Positions 1 through 5,791 of a stretch of DNA of 5,987 bases are shown here, one piece after another; position 1 is the first letter of the stretch; the number at the start of each line of letters is the position of its first letter. Location: the NCBI GenBank assembly GCA_934876235.1, contig CAKXKM010000100.1, forward strand, positions 1 through 5,987, written 5' to 3'. The notes below the pieces were generated by a model. The model ran no database searches. It was given only the letters and a program-made list of their open reading frames with translations, and had not been told where the DNA came from. This DNA comes from Collinsella sp. AF02-46-1. GTDB lineage: Bacteria > Actinomycetota > Coriobacteriia > Coriobacteriales > Coriobacteriaceae. The translations under genes and the position numbers were made by a program.

Positions 1-197
1 CCTCCACCATGGGCAAGTACGCCTGTGACGTGACGGTCGTCACCCCCGAGAAGGAGGTCAACGGCAAGTCCCCGATGGCCCTCATGGCTGCTGGTATCCC
101 CTGCGGCACCGAGGTCGAGGTCAAGTGCGACGGCGCCGACGAGGCCGAGGCTCTGGCTGCTGCCATCGAGCTCATCAAGAGCGGTCTTGGCGAGTAG
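1..197 (+). CDS. ptsH: HPr phosphocarrier protein, C-terminal part (5' end outside window)
   Basis: HPr is the small cytoplasmic phosphocarrier of the PTS, relaying phosphate from Enzyme I to sugar-specific EIIA domains. The reading frame is open from base 3 and ends at TAG 195-197. Aligned from memory to Bacillus HPr, the visible part starts near residue 24, so the region with the catalytic His15 lies off the left edge. The ATG at base 9 is an internal methionine, not the start. The VNGKSPMALM stretch matches the HPr segment around regulatory Ser46 (canonical NGKSIMGVM); the serine codon is 69-71. The acidic helix DGADEAEALAAAIELI and the ending SGLGE are also typical. The serine is conserved, but no HPr kinase is visible here, so its phosphorylation is undetermined. 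Enzyme I follows after 127-133 bases, the usual ptsH-ptsI order. Identification is strong despite truncation. Confidence 0.93.
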   Translation, partial: STMGKYACDVTVVTPEKEVNGKSPMALMAAGIPCGTEVEVKCDGADEAEALAAAIELIKSGLGE

Positions 198-240
198 AAC
201 TCAAACGGGTCGCATGTTGAACAACTAAGTTCATATTTGG

Positions 241-278
241 GGGCGCAGTGACCTGTCTTAAGGTAGCTGCGCTCTTTT
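241..278 (+). terminator. Intercistronic terminator/attenuator between ptsH and ptsI
   Basis: GGGCGCAG (241-248) pairs with CTGCGCTC (267-274) over 8 bp with one G-U. A 2x2 internal loop follows, then ACCT (251-254) pairs with AGGT (261-264) around a 6-nt loop. TTTT follows directly at 275-278. This has the shape of an intrinsic terminator with a short U-tract, so partial readthrough into ptsI is more likely than complete termination. It would let HPr be made in excess of Enzyme I. The structure is read from the sequence; the attenuating role is inferred. Confidence 0.6.
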
Positions 279-314
279 GTCATGGATATGGCAAAACGCT
301 TTATCACATGACAC

Positions 315-323
315 GGAGAGAGG
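315..323 (+). promoter_or_regulatory. Purine-rich ribosome binding site deciding the ptsI start
   Basis: GGAGAGAGG sits upstream of two in-frame ATGs, at 325 and 331. The GGAG part is 6 nt from ATG325 and the AGAGG part is 7 nt from ATG331, so both are usable. ATG331 gives the family-typical opening MYQGVNASEGIGIG, whereas ATG325 adds only Met-Gly. The upstream TTG at 277 lies in the terminator tail, has no such site, and would add residues unlike Enzyme I. Confidence 0.7.
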
Positions 324-330
324 AATGGGA

Positions 331-2034
331 ATGTATCAGGGAGTCAACGCTTCCGAGGGCATCGGTATCGGCACCGTCATGGTCGCCGTCGATCCCGACT
401 TGACGTTTGAGCCGCACGAGGTTGCTGATTCGGCAGCAGAGAAGGAGCGCTATCAGACCGCTCTTTCGGTCTTCTGCGAGAAGACCCAGGCTCAGGCCGA
501 CCACATGAAGGAGACGGTGGGCGAGGCCGAGGCCGAGATCATGAGCGGACACATTGTCCTGGCTCAGGATCCGGGCATGACCGACGCCATCAACGCCGCC
601 ATTGACGGCGGCACCTGCGCCGAGCAGGCGCTCATGGACACCTCGACCATGTTCGAGAACATGTTCCTGTCCATGGACGATGAGATGTTCCGTCTGCGCG
701 CGGCCGACATCGCCGACATCCGCACCGGTATTCTGGCCGAGCTGCTGGGCAAGGAGGTCGTCGACCTTTCCGTCCTGCCCGAGAACACCGTCGTTGTCGT
801 GCACGACCTCACGCCGTCCATGACCGCCACGATCGATAAGGCCCACGTTGCCGGTATCGTCACCGAGACTGGTGGCCGCACGTCGCACTCCGCAATCATT
901 GCGCGCGCCCTCGAGATCCCGGCTGTCCTTTCGGTTTCCAACAGCTGCACCGCACTGCGCAACGGCATGACCGTTGTCGTCGACGGTGGCAAGGGTATCG
1001 TCGAGGCCGATCCCGATGAGGAGACGCTCGCCGCTTACACTGCCAAGGCCGAGGCTTTCGCTGCCGAGAAGGCGGCTCTCGAGGCCTTCCGCGGCAAGCC
1101 GTCCGTGACTGCCGACGGCATCAAGAAGATTATTGCCTGCAACATCGGCAACCCCGATGACGTGCCCAACGCGCTCGATCACGATGCCGAGGCTATCGGC
1201 CTGTTCCGTTCCGAGTTCCTGTTCATGGATTCTGCTGAGCTTCCTTCCGAGGAGGAGCAGTTCAACGCCTACCGTAAGGTCGCCAGCGCGCTCAAGGGCG
1301 CTCCGGTCATCATCCGCACGCTCGATGTGGGTGGCGACAAGGAGATTCCGTACCTGCACATGGTCAAGGAAGAGAACCCCTTCATGGGCTTCCGCGCCGT
1401 GCGTTACTGCCTGGCCAACCCCGACCAGTACAAGGTCCAGCTCCGCGCCCTGCTGCGCGCCAGCGCCTTCGGTGACGTCAAGATTATGATCCCGCTCGTC
1501 ACCTGCGTCGAGGAAGTCTTGGCTGTCAAGGAGCTCGTCGAGCAGTGTAAGACCGAGCTGACCGAAGAGGGTCGCAAGTTCAACGAGAACATCGAGGTCG
1601 GCATCATGGTCGAGACGCCTGCAGCCTCGCTGCTCGCTGACCGCCTGGCCGAGGTCGCCGACTTCTTCTCCATCGGCACCAACGACCTGATCGGCTACAC
1701 CATGTGCGCCGACCGTGGCAACGACACCATCTCCAACCTGTACCAGGTTTACTATCCCGCCGTGCTCCGCTCGCTCAAGAACATCATCGAGAGCGGCGTG
1801 AAGGCCGGCATCATGGTCGGTATGTGCGGCGAGGCCGCTGCCGATCCGTTGCTCGAGCCGCTGCTGATCAGCTGGGGCCTGGAGGAGTTCTCGATGAGCG
1901 CTCCGTCCATCCTGCGCGCCCGCAAGACCATCAGCCAGTGGACCAAGGCCGAGTGCGACGAGCTCGCCGAGAAGGCGCTCGCCTGCAACACCGCTGCCGA
2001 GGTCAAGGCACTGCTCGAGTCCGCAGCTCGCTAA
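331..2034 (+). CDS. ptsI: PTS Enzyme I (phosphoenolpyruvate-protein phosphotransferase)
   Basis: Enzyme I is the soluble first enzyme of the PTS: it autophosphorylates from phosphoenolpyruvate and passes the phosphate to HPr. From ATG331 it is 567 aa, close to the roughly 570-575 aa usual for the family. The N-terminal half holds the HPr-binding and swivelling phosphohistidine domain, with GGRTSHSAIIAR carrying the active-site His186. The C-terminal PEP-binding barrel shows IGLFRSEFLFMD, RTLDVGGDKEIPYL, NPFMGFRAVRYCL, GIMVETPAA, SIGTND (Asn451, Asp452), the following DRGND arginine (Arg462) and GMCGEAA with catalytic Cys499. All key residues are present. A minor oddity is LIGYT where most homologues have LTQYT. 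ATG325 (569 aa) is an alternative start. It follows ptsH and precedes a FruK-type kinase with no U-tract terminator between, so ptsI and the kinase are probably co-transcribed. Confidence 0.97.
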   Translation: MYQGVNASEGIGIGTVMVAVDPDLTFEPHEVADSAAEKERYQTALSVFCEKTQAQADHMKETVGEAEAEIMSGHIVLAQDPGMTDAINAAIDGGTCAEQALMDTSTMFENMFLSMDDEMFRLRAADIADIRTGILAELLGKEVVDLSVLPENTVVVVHDLTPSMTATIDKAHVAGIVTETGGRTSHSAIIARALEIPAVLSVSNSCTALRNGMTVVVDGGKGIVEADPDEETLAAYTAKAEAFAAEKAALEAFRGKPSVTADGIKKIIACNIGNPDDVPNALDHDAEAIGLFRSEFLFMDSAELPSEEEQFNAYRKVASALKGAPVIIRTLDVGGDKEIPYLHMVKEENPFMGFRAVRYCLANPDQYKVQLRALLRASAFGDVKIMIPLVTCVEEVLAVKELVEQCKTELTEEGRKFNENIEVGIMVETPAASLLADRLAEVADFFSIGTNDLIGYTMCADRGNDTISNLYQVYYPAVLRSLKNIIESGVKAGIMVGMCGEAAADPLLEPLLISWGLEEFSMSAPSILRARKTISQWTKAECDELAEKALACNTAAEVKALLESAAR

Positions 2035-2051
2035 TTTGGTATCAGAGGTAA

Positions 2052-2081
2052 CCGCGTGGTTGGAATGGGCCGGCCACGCGG
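2052..2081 (+). other. Strong intercistronic hairpin between ptsI and the first kinase
   Basis: CCGCGTGGTTGG (2052-2063) pairs with CCGGCCACGCGG (2070-2081): 12 bp, two of them G-U, with a 6-nt loop. The outer 8 bp are perfect. The downstream sequence is CCCTCACATATACA with no T-run, so this is not a standard intrinsic terminator. A competing 6-bp hairpin, GGGCCG (2067-2072) with CGGCCC (2079-2084), overlaps it. A role in mRNA processing or stability, or differential expression of the two cistrons, is inferred. Confidence 0.5.
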
Positions 2082-2108
2082 CCCTCACATATACAGGGGG
2101 TACTGTAA

Positions 2109-3041
2109 ATGTTCTACACGCTAACCGCTAACCCGGCTGTCGACATGACGGTTTCGAGCTCTCCGCTCGAGCCCGACGAGAACGTCCGCACCGGCTCGGC
2201 CAGCTACACGGCTAACGGCAAGGGCCTCGACGTGTCCTTCGCCTTTAAGAAGATGGGCGTCGACACCGTCGCTCTCGGCTTCTTCGCCGGCTTCACGGGC
2301 AAGTTCATCGTCGAGGAGGTCATGAACCTGGGTTGCCTTTGCCGCCCGGTCTGGACCGACGGTATCACGCGCATTAACACCTCCGTCAACGCGGGCCAGC
2401 ACGAGTACGGCATCCTCAACCCCGGTGCTCCGATCACGCCGCAGCACCAGGAGGAGCTCTACAACATCCTGGACACCGCGGGCGACCTTGAGTGCCTGAT
2501 CGTCTCCGGCTCCGTGCCTCCCAAAGCTACGCCCGACTTCCTGGCTCAGGTCATGGAGCACGCTCAGGCCCGTGGCGCCGACGTCGTCCTGGACCTGTCC
2601 TCCGACAAGCTCAAGGAGCTCGCTCACAAGAAGCCGCTGCTCATTAAGCCGAACCATCACGAGATGAAGGCTATCTTCGGCGTGCCGGTCGACACCGACG
2701 ACGAGGTCCGCGTTGCCATGAAGCTGGCTCACGAGGCCGGCGTCCAGAACGTGCTGCTCACCCGTGGTAGCCGCGGTGACGCTTACTTCTCCAACGGCGA
2801 GGACATCTGGTATGCCAAGCGTGAGTTCAACATCAAGCTTGTCTCTTCCGTCTGCGCCGGCGACTGCACCCTCGCTGCGTTCCTGCACAAGTGGTACAGG
2901 GATCGCGACAACGTCGAGGAGGCCATGAAGCTCGCTATGGCCACCGGCGCCAACGTTGCTGAGTCCGTCGGCATCGGCGACTTTGGTCACGTCGACGAGT
3001 ACAGCAAGCGCGTTGCTGTCCGCAAGCTCGATCGCAAGTAA
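2109..3041 (+). CDS. fruK: PfkB-family sugar-phosphate kinase, 1-phosphofructokinase (FruK/LacC) type, copy 1
   Basis: This is a 310-aa ribokinase/PfkB-fold kinase of the group that phosphorylates fructose-1-phosphate or tagatose-6-phosphate with ATP. The family opening TLxNPAxD appears as TANPAVD with substrate-site Asp12. The first signature region is YTANGKGLDVSF (residues 33-44), LGFFAGFTGKFI and TRIN follow, then VSGSVPP, the LIKPNHHE block and the ATP-side motif VCAGDCTLAAFL with catalytic-base Asp252. Length is normal for FruK. Oddities: the family's GAGD is CAGD (Cys249), GGKG is NGKG (residues 36-39), and the usual asparagine two residues later is Asp41. The adenine-loop region reads RGSRGDA. 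An AGGGGG ribosome site at 2095-2100 lies 8 nt before the ATG. It probably shares a transcript with ptsI and is followed by a strong terminator. Substrate cannot be fixed from sequence; no fructose EII gene is in view. Confidence 0.88.
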   Translation: MFYTLTANPAVDMTVSSSPLEPDENVRTGSASYTANGKGLDVSFAFKKMGVDTVALGFFAGFTGKFIVEEVMNLGCLCRPVWTDGITRINTSVNAGQHEYGILNPGAPITPQHQEELYNILDTAGDLECLIVSGSVPPKATPDFLAQVMEHAQARGADVVLDLSSDKLKELAHKKPLLIKPNHHEMKAIFGVPVDTDDEVRVAMKLAHEAGVQNVLLTRGSRGDAYFSNGEDIWYAKREFNIKLVSSVCAGDCTLAAFLHKWYRDRDNVEEAMKLAMATGANVAESVGIGDFGHVDEYSKRVAVRKLDRK

Positions 3042-3069
3042 GCGAAACGCGACAAACTCGTGCGCATAC

Positions 3070-3101
3070 GGCGTCCCGGTTTCGACCGGGGCGCCTTTTT
3101 T
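3070..3101 (+). terminator. Strong intrinsic terminator after kinase copy 1
   Basis: GGCGTCCCGGT (3070-3080) pairs with ACCGGGGCGCC (3085-3095): 11 bp with one G-U, closed by a TTCG tetraloop, then six T residues (3096-3101). It ends the ptsI-kinase unit, 28 bases past the stop codon. Sequence and spacing are textbook for Rho-independent termination. Confidence 0.93.
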
Positions 3102-3142
3102 GTTCTGCCATGGGGGAGACATGTTCTGCCGTACTTCATCGC

Positions 3143-3196
3143 TTCCACACCGTTTACCGAGTTGTCCTAGCCTTTTACCGATGTGTGGAATATACT
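3143..3196 (+). promoter_or_regulatory. Promoter with repeat-structured operator region for kinase copy 2
   Basis: A good -10 hexamer, TATACT, lies at 3191-3196, about 35 bases before the ATG. No good -35 is found at 16-18 bp upstream. In its place are two exact copies of TTTACCGA (3153-3160 and 3174-3181), 21 bp apart start to start. They are enclosed by a perfect 8-bp inverted repeat, TTCCACAC (3143-3150) and GTGTGGAA (3183-3190), the second arm touching the -10. This suggests a regulated promoter. The regulator is unknown and its sign (activator or repressor) is not visible. Confidence 0.6.
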
Positions 3197-3218
3197 TTCA
3201 TTAACACGTTGCTTCGTG

Positions 3219-3224
3219 AAAGGA
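3219..3224 (+). promoter_or_regulatory. Ribosome binding site fixing the start of kinase copy 2
   Basis: AAAGGA lies 6 nt before ATG3231. That start gives MIYTLTANPAID, which aligns exactly with the start of copy 1 and with the family. The upstream in-frame ATG at 3183 precedes the predicted transcription start and is rejected. Confidence 0.85.
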
Positions 3225-3230
3225 ACATTC

Positions 3231-4163
3231 ATGATTTATACGCTCACTGCAAATCCCGCTATTGACTACAACATCTCCTGCGATGGCCTGTCCGCCAACA
3301 CCGTCACCCGCACCCGTAACGCTGTCTACACCCCCAACGGCAAGGGTCTCAACGTCTCTTTTACGCTCGACCACTACGGCGTCGACACCACGATCCTGGG
3401 CTTCTTCGCCGGCTTCTCGGGAGAGTTTATCGTTAAGGGCGCCGAGGCCCTTGGCGTGCCCGTCAAGCCCGTGTGGACTGACGGCATCACGCGTGTCAAC
3501 GTGTTCCTCAACGCCGGTCCCGACACCGAGTACAACATGGTCAATGCCGGTGCCGCCATCAACGCTGCCAACGAGCAGGAGATGTTTGAGCTCATCGATT
3601 CACTTGACGACATGACCTGCCTGGTCATTAGCGGCTCGCTGCCCCCCAACACCTCTGAGGGCTTCCTGGCCGAGGTGCTTCGCCGCGTTAAGGCAAAGGG
3701 CGCCGAGTTCGTGCTCGATATTTCGAGCCATCAGTTGGCCGACCTCATTGCTATGGAGCCGCTCCTCATTAAGCCTAACGACGACGAGCTGCTCGACATC
3801 TTTGGCATTAAGGTGAGCGGTGGCGACGACGAGTCTGTCAAGGGCGCGATGGCCGAACTGCATGCCAAGGGCGCCAAGAACGTGCTGTTGACCCTGGGTG
3901 GCGCCGGCGCGTACTTCTCCAACGGCGAGCACATCTGGTTTGCCAACCGTACCTTTGAGGTCAAGCTGCTGTCGACCGTTTGCGCCGGTGACTCTTCGCT
4001 GGCCGCCTTCCTGTCCGTGTGGCACGACGCTCCCGAGCGCGTCGAGGACGCCCTGCGCCTCTCGATGGCCACCGGCGCCAACGTGGTCGAGTGCCCGGGT
4101 CTGGGCGATTTTGCTAAGGTCGATGAGTATCAGAAGGGCATCGCCATCCGTCAGGTCTGCTAA
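3231..4163 (+). CDS. fruK: PfkB-family sugar-phosphate kinase, 1-phosphofructokinase (FruK/LacC) type, copy 2
   Basis: This is a 310-aa paralogue of the preceding kinase; by eye roughly half the residues match, with few gaps. It has TANPAID with Asp12, YTPNGKGLNVSF (closer to the family's GGKGxNV than copy 1), FFAGFSGEF, PVWTDGITRVN, ISGSLPP, the LIKPNDDE block, an adenine-loop region LGGAGAYF of canonical spacing, and TVCAGDSSLAAFL with catalytic-base Asp254. Like copy 1 it has cysteine (Cys251) for the first glycine of GAGD. It would phosphorylate a PTS-derived sugar phosphate such as fructose-1-phosphate or tagatose-6-phosphate in the cytoplasm. It stands alone between two strong terminators with its own promoter region, so it is controlled separately from ptsI and copy 1. 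Whether the two copies share a substrate is unknown; the fruK symbol marks family, not proven function. Confidence 0.87.
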   Translation: MIYTLTANPAIDYNISCDGLSANTVTRTRNAVYTPNGKGLNVSFTLDHYGVDTTILGFFAGFSGEFIVKGAEALGVPVKPVWTDGITRVNVFLNAGPDTEYNMVNAGAAINAANEQEMFELIDSLDDMTCLVISGSLPPNTSEGFLAEVLRRVKAKGAEFVLDISSHQLADLIAMEPLLIKPNDDELLDIFGIKVSGGDDESVKGAMAELHAKGAKNVLLTLGGAGAYFSNGEHIWFANRTFEVKLLSTVCAGDSSLAAFLSVWHDAPERVEDALRLSMATGANVVECPGLGDFAKVDEYQKGIAIRQVC

Positions 4164-4197
4164 CGCAGCGCACGGACCTTGCATCTTTGCTTTGTAG

Positions 4198-4233
4198 AGC
4201 ACCCGTCTCGGATTGCCGAGGCGGGTGCTTTTT
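4198..4233 (+). terminator. Strong intrinsic terminator after kinase copy 2
   Basis: AGCACCCGTCTCGG (4198-4211) pairs with CCGAGGCGGGTGCT (4216-4229): 14 bp with one G-U, around an ATTG loop. The T-run is 4229-4233. It ends the single-gene transcript 34 bases past the stop codon. Confidence 0.93.
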
Positions 4234-4306
4234 CATGTTTGTAGTCGATGCCTTGGGATCCAATCGTGCTTGAAGCGCGTTCGCGTGTGCGCCCGCTCTC
4301 ATTTCT

Positions 4307-4315
4307 TGCTAGACT
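4307..4315 (+). promoter_or_regulatory. Possible extended -10 promoter for cca
   Basis: TGCTAGACT reads as a TGn extension plus the -10-like hexamer TAGACT (4 of 6 matches to TATAAT). It lies after the upstream terminator and about 50 bases before the cca start. No clear -35 is seen at normal spacing. A promoter is needed somewhere between 4234 and 4350 because the preceding gene ends in a strong terminator; this is the best candidate I see. Confidence 0.35.
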
Positions 4316-4350
4316 TCATGGAAACCATCAATCGATATGCCCGCAATTGC

Positions 4351-4356
4351 AGGAGG
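4351..4356 (+). promoter_or_regulatory. Consensus Shine-Dalgarno fixing the cca start
   Basis: AGGAGG, a perfect anti-16S match, ends 8 nt before ATG4365. It supports that start over the in-frame ATG at 4248, which lies 15 bases after the terminator T-run and adds about 39 residues unlike the family's N-terminus. Confidence 0.88.
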
Positions 4357-4364
4357 CCACAGGA

Positions 4365-5759
4365 ATGTGCAATGTTTCGCTCAACGCTACGCAGCCGTCA
4401 GCCGCCTCTCTGTGCGTGTTGCGAGCCCTCGAGGATGCCGGTCTTGAGGCCTGGTACGTGGGCGGTTGGGTACGTGACGCCCTGATGGGACGTCCCAGCC
4501 ACGATGTCGACATGTGCTGTAGCGGCCTGTGGCAGGAGTCCAAGGCGGCACTCGAGGCCGCCGGTATTGCCGTAGTTGAGTCGGGCATTAAATTTGGCGG
4601 CATTACGGCTATTTGCGATGGCGAGCGCATTGAGGTCACCACTTATCGCCTGGACGGCTTCTATACCGACGGTCGTCATCCTCAGAGTGTGGAGCGCGCC
4701 GCTTCGCTTGAGGACGATCTGGCGCGCCGCGACTTTACCGTCAATGCCATGGCGTGGCATCCCGAGCGCGGCCTTGTCGACCGCTACGATGGCCAGGGCG
4801 ACCTAGACCGCAAGCTGATTCGCGCCGTCGGTGATCCTAAGCGCCGCTTTAACGAGGATGCCCTGCGCATGTTGCGCGCGGTGCGCTTTGCCTGCCGCCT
4901 AGACTTTGTGATTGAGCCCGAGACCAAGTGTGCCCTTGCCGAGTGCGCGCCGCTGCTCGATGCCGTGGCGCGCGAGCGCGTGGGCATTGAGCTCGAGGGT
5001 ATCCTTTCGACCGGCCATGGGGGAGACGCGATGCTGCGCTACCCCGAGCTTGTTTGCGCCGCCGTGCCCGAGCTCGCGTCCGCTCGCGGGTTTGATCAAC
5101 GCAGCGTCTATCATGCGTTTAACGTCTACGAGCATATCGCCCGCGTGCTGACGGTGGCAGGGGAGCTGGCGCTGTGCGACGGCGTCGCGCCCTCGTCGAG
5201 CCTTATGTGGGCGGCGTTTTTGCACGACGTTTCCAAACCCGAGTGCTTTACGGTCGATCACGACGGCAGCGGCCACTTCTACGGTCATCCCGAGCTCGGC
5301 GTCAAGAAGGCGCGTGTCATCATGGATCGCCTGGCGCTCTCGCACGATTTGGTGCGCGATGTGTGCCTGCTGATCAAATACCATGACAAGCCGCTGCGCC
5401 CCGAGCGCTCCTGCCTGCTCAATATGATGCGCGCGCTTTCGGGCGAGGGTGTCGATACGCCGCGTCTGATGGACGAGCTCATGGACCTTAAGCGTGCCGA
5501 CACGCTCGGCAAGGCGCCCTCGTGCTTCTATTACGTCGAGACGATCGAGGAGATGCGTACGCTCGCCCACGATCTGCTGCAGGCGGGGGAGCCCTATACA
5601 CTCAAGATGCTTGCCATCAATGGTGGTGACCTGATCCGCGCCGGCGTCAAGCCGGGGCCGGAGCTGGGACAGCTTCTCAACGCCGCCCTCGACGCCGTGA
5701 TCGAGGACAACATCCCCAACAACCGCGAAGCCCTCCTGACTCATCTCCACCTAGGGTAG
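4365..5759 (+). CDS. cca: CCA tRNA nucleotidyltransferase with HD domain
   Basis: This 464-aa class II nucleotidyltransferase adds or repairs the 3' CCA end of tRNAs from CTP and ATP without a template. The head domain has YVGGWVRDALMGRPSHDVDM (residues 31-50): the GG motif and the two metal-binding aspartates, Asp47 and Asp49. RRDFTVNAMAW (121-131) is the ribose-recognition motif, followed by DGQGDLDRKLIRAVGDP. The segment EDALRMLRAVRF (164-175) precedes the base-selecting helices. An HD domain follows with His257, His287-Asp288 and Asp341 in the order expected of HD phosphohydrolases, so a phosphatase/phosphodiesterase activity is possible. The C-terminus has INGGDLIRAGVKPGPELG, typical of intact family members. 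Length fits HD-containing CCA enzymes. It appears monocistronic, with a terminator before it, and a tRNA gene lies downstream. A poly(A) polymerase is the main alternative but fits less well. Confidence 0.95.
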   Translation: MCNVSLNATQPSAASLCVLRALEDAGLEAWYVGGWVRDALMGRPSHDVDMCCSGLWQESKAALEAAGIAVVESGIKFGGITAICDGERIEVTTYRLDGFYTDGRHPQSVERAASLEDDLARRDFTVNAMAWHPERGLVDRYDGQGDLDRKLIRAVGDPKRRFNEDALRMLRAVRFACRLDFVIEPETKCALAECAPLLDAVARERVGIELEGILSTGHGGDAMLRYPELVCAAVPELASARGFDQRSVYHAFNVYEHIARVLTVAGELALCDGVAPSSSLMWAAFLHDVSKPECFTVDHDGSGHFYGHPELGVKKARVIMDRLALSHDLVRDVCLLIKYHDKPLRPERSCLLNMMRALSGEGVDTPRLMDELMDLKRADTLGKAPSCFYYVETIEEMRTLAHDLLQAGEPYTLKMLAINGGDLIRAGVKPGPELGQLLNAALDAVIEDNIPNNREALLTHLHLG

Positions 5760-5791
5760 CTAAAATAGCCCCGTCCCAAATTAGCTACCTT
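5753..5791 (+). other. Inverted repeat spanning the cca stop codon
   Basis: AGGGTAGCTAA (5753-5763) pairs with TTAGCTACCTT (5781-5791), 11 bp with one G-U; the central 9 bp are perfect. The loop is 17 nt and the left arm contains the TAG stop of cca. There is no T-run after it, so it is at best a weak terminator or a 3'-end stabilising hairpin. Confidence 0.45.

Noticed and set aside
277..330. N-terminal extension of ptsI from a TTG at 277
   Set aside because: The added residues do not resemble Enzyme I, the start lies in the terminator tail, and a good ribosome site precedes the ATGs at 325/331.
304..2088. 594-codon open frame on the - strand opposite ptsI
   Set aside because: It is a codon-bias shadow of a GC-rich gene: the translation is repetitive in Leu, Gly, Asp and Val with no recognisable domain, while the + strand has every Enzyme I motif.
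2121..3122. 333-codon open frame on the - strand opposite kinase copy 1
   Set aside because: Same shadow effect; it would also begin downstream of the + strand terminator and has no family motifs.
3121..3204. Small 27-codon open frame after GGGGGAGAC
   Set aside because: It lies between the terminator of copy 1 and the predicted start of the copy 2 transcript, so it is unlikely to be transcribed, and the GGAG core is only 2 nt from the ATG.
4248..4364. N-terminal extension of cca from ATG4248
   Set aside because: It is too close to the upstream terminator, lies before the likely promoter, and is inferior to the AGGAGG-supported ATG4365.
3108..5027. 13-base repeat CCATGGGGGAGAC at 3108-3120 and 5015-5027
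   Set aside because: One copy is intergenic and the other is coding within cca; there is no flanking similarity, so chance is the simplest explanation.
5014..5759. Possible separate HD-domain protein fused to or overlapping cca
   Set aside because: The HD domain is in the same frame, in the expected order for this CCA enzyme class, with the family C-terminal motif after it; it is a normal domain, not a fusion.
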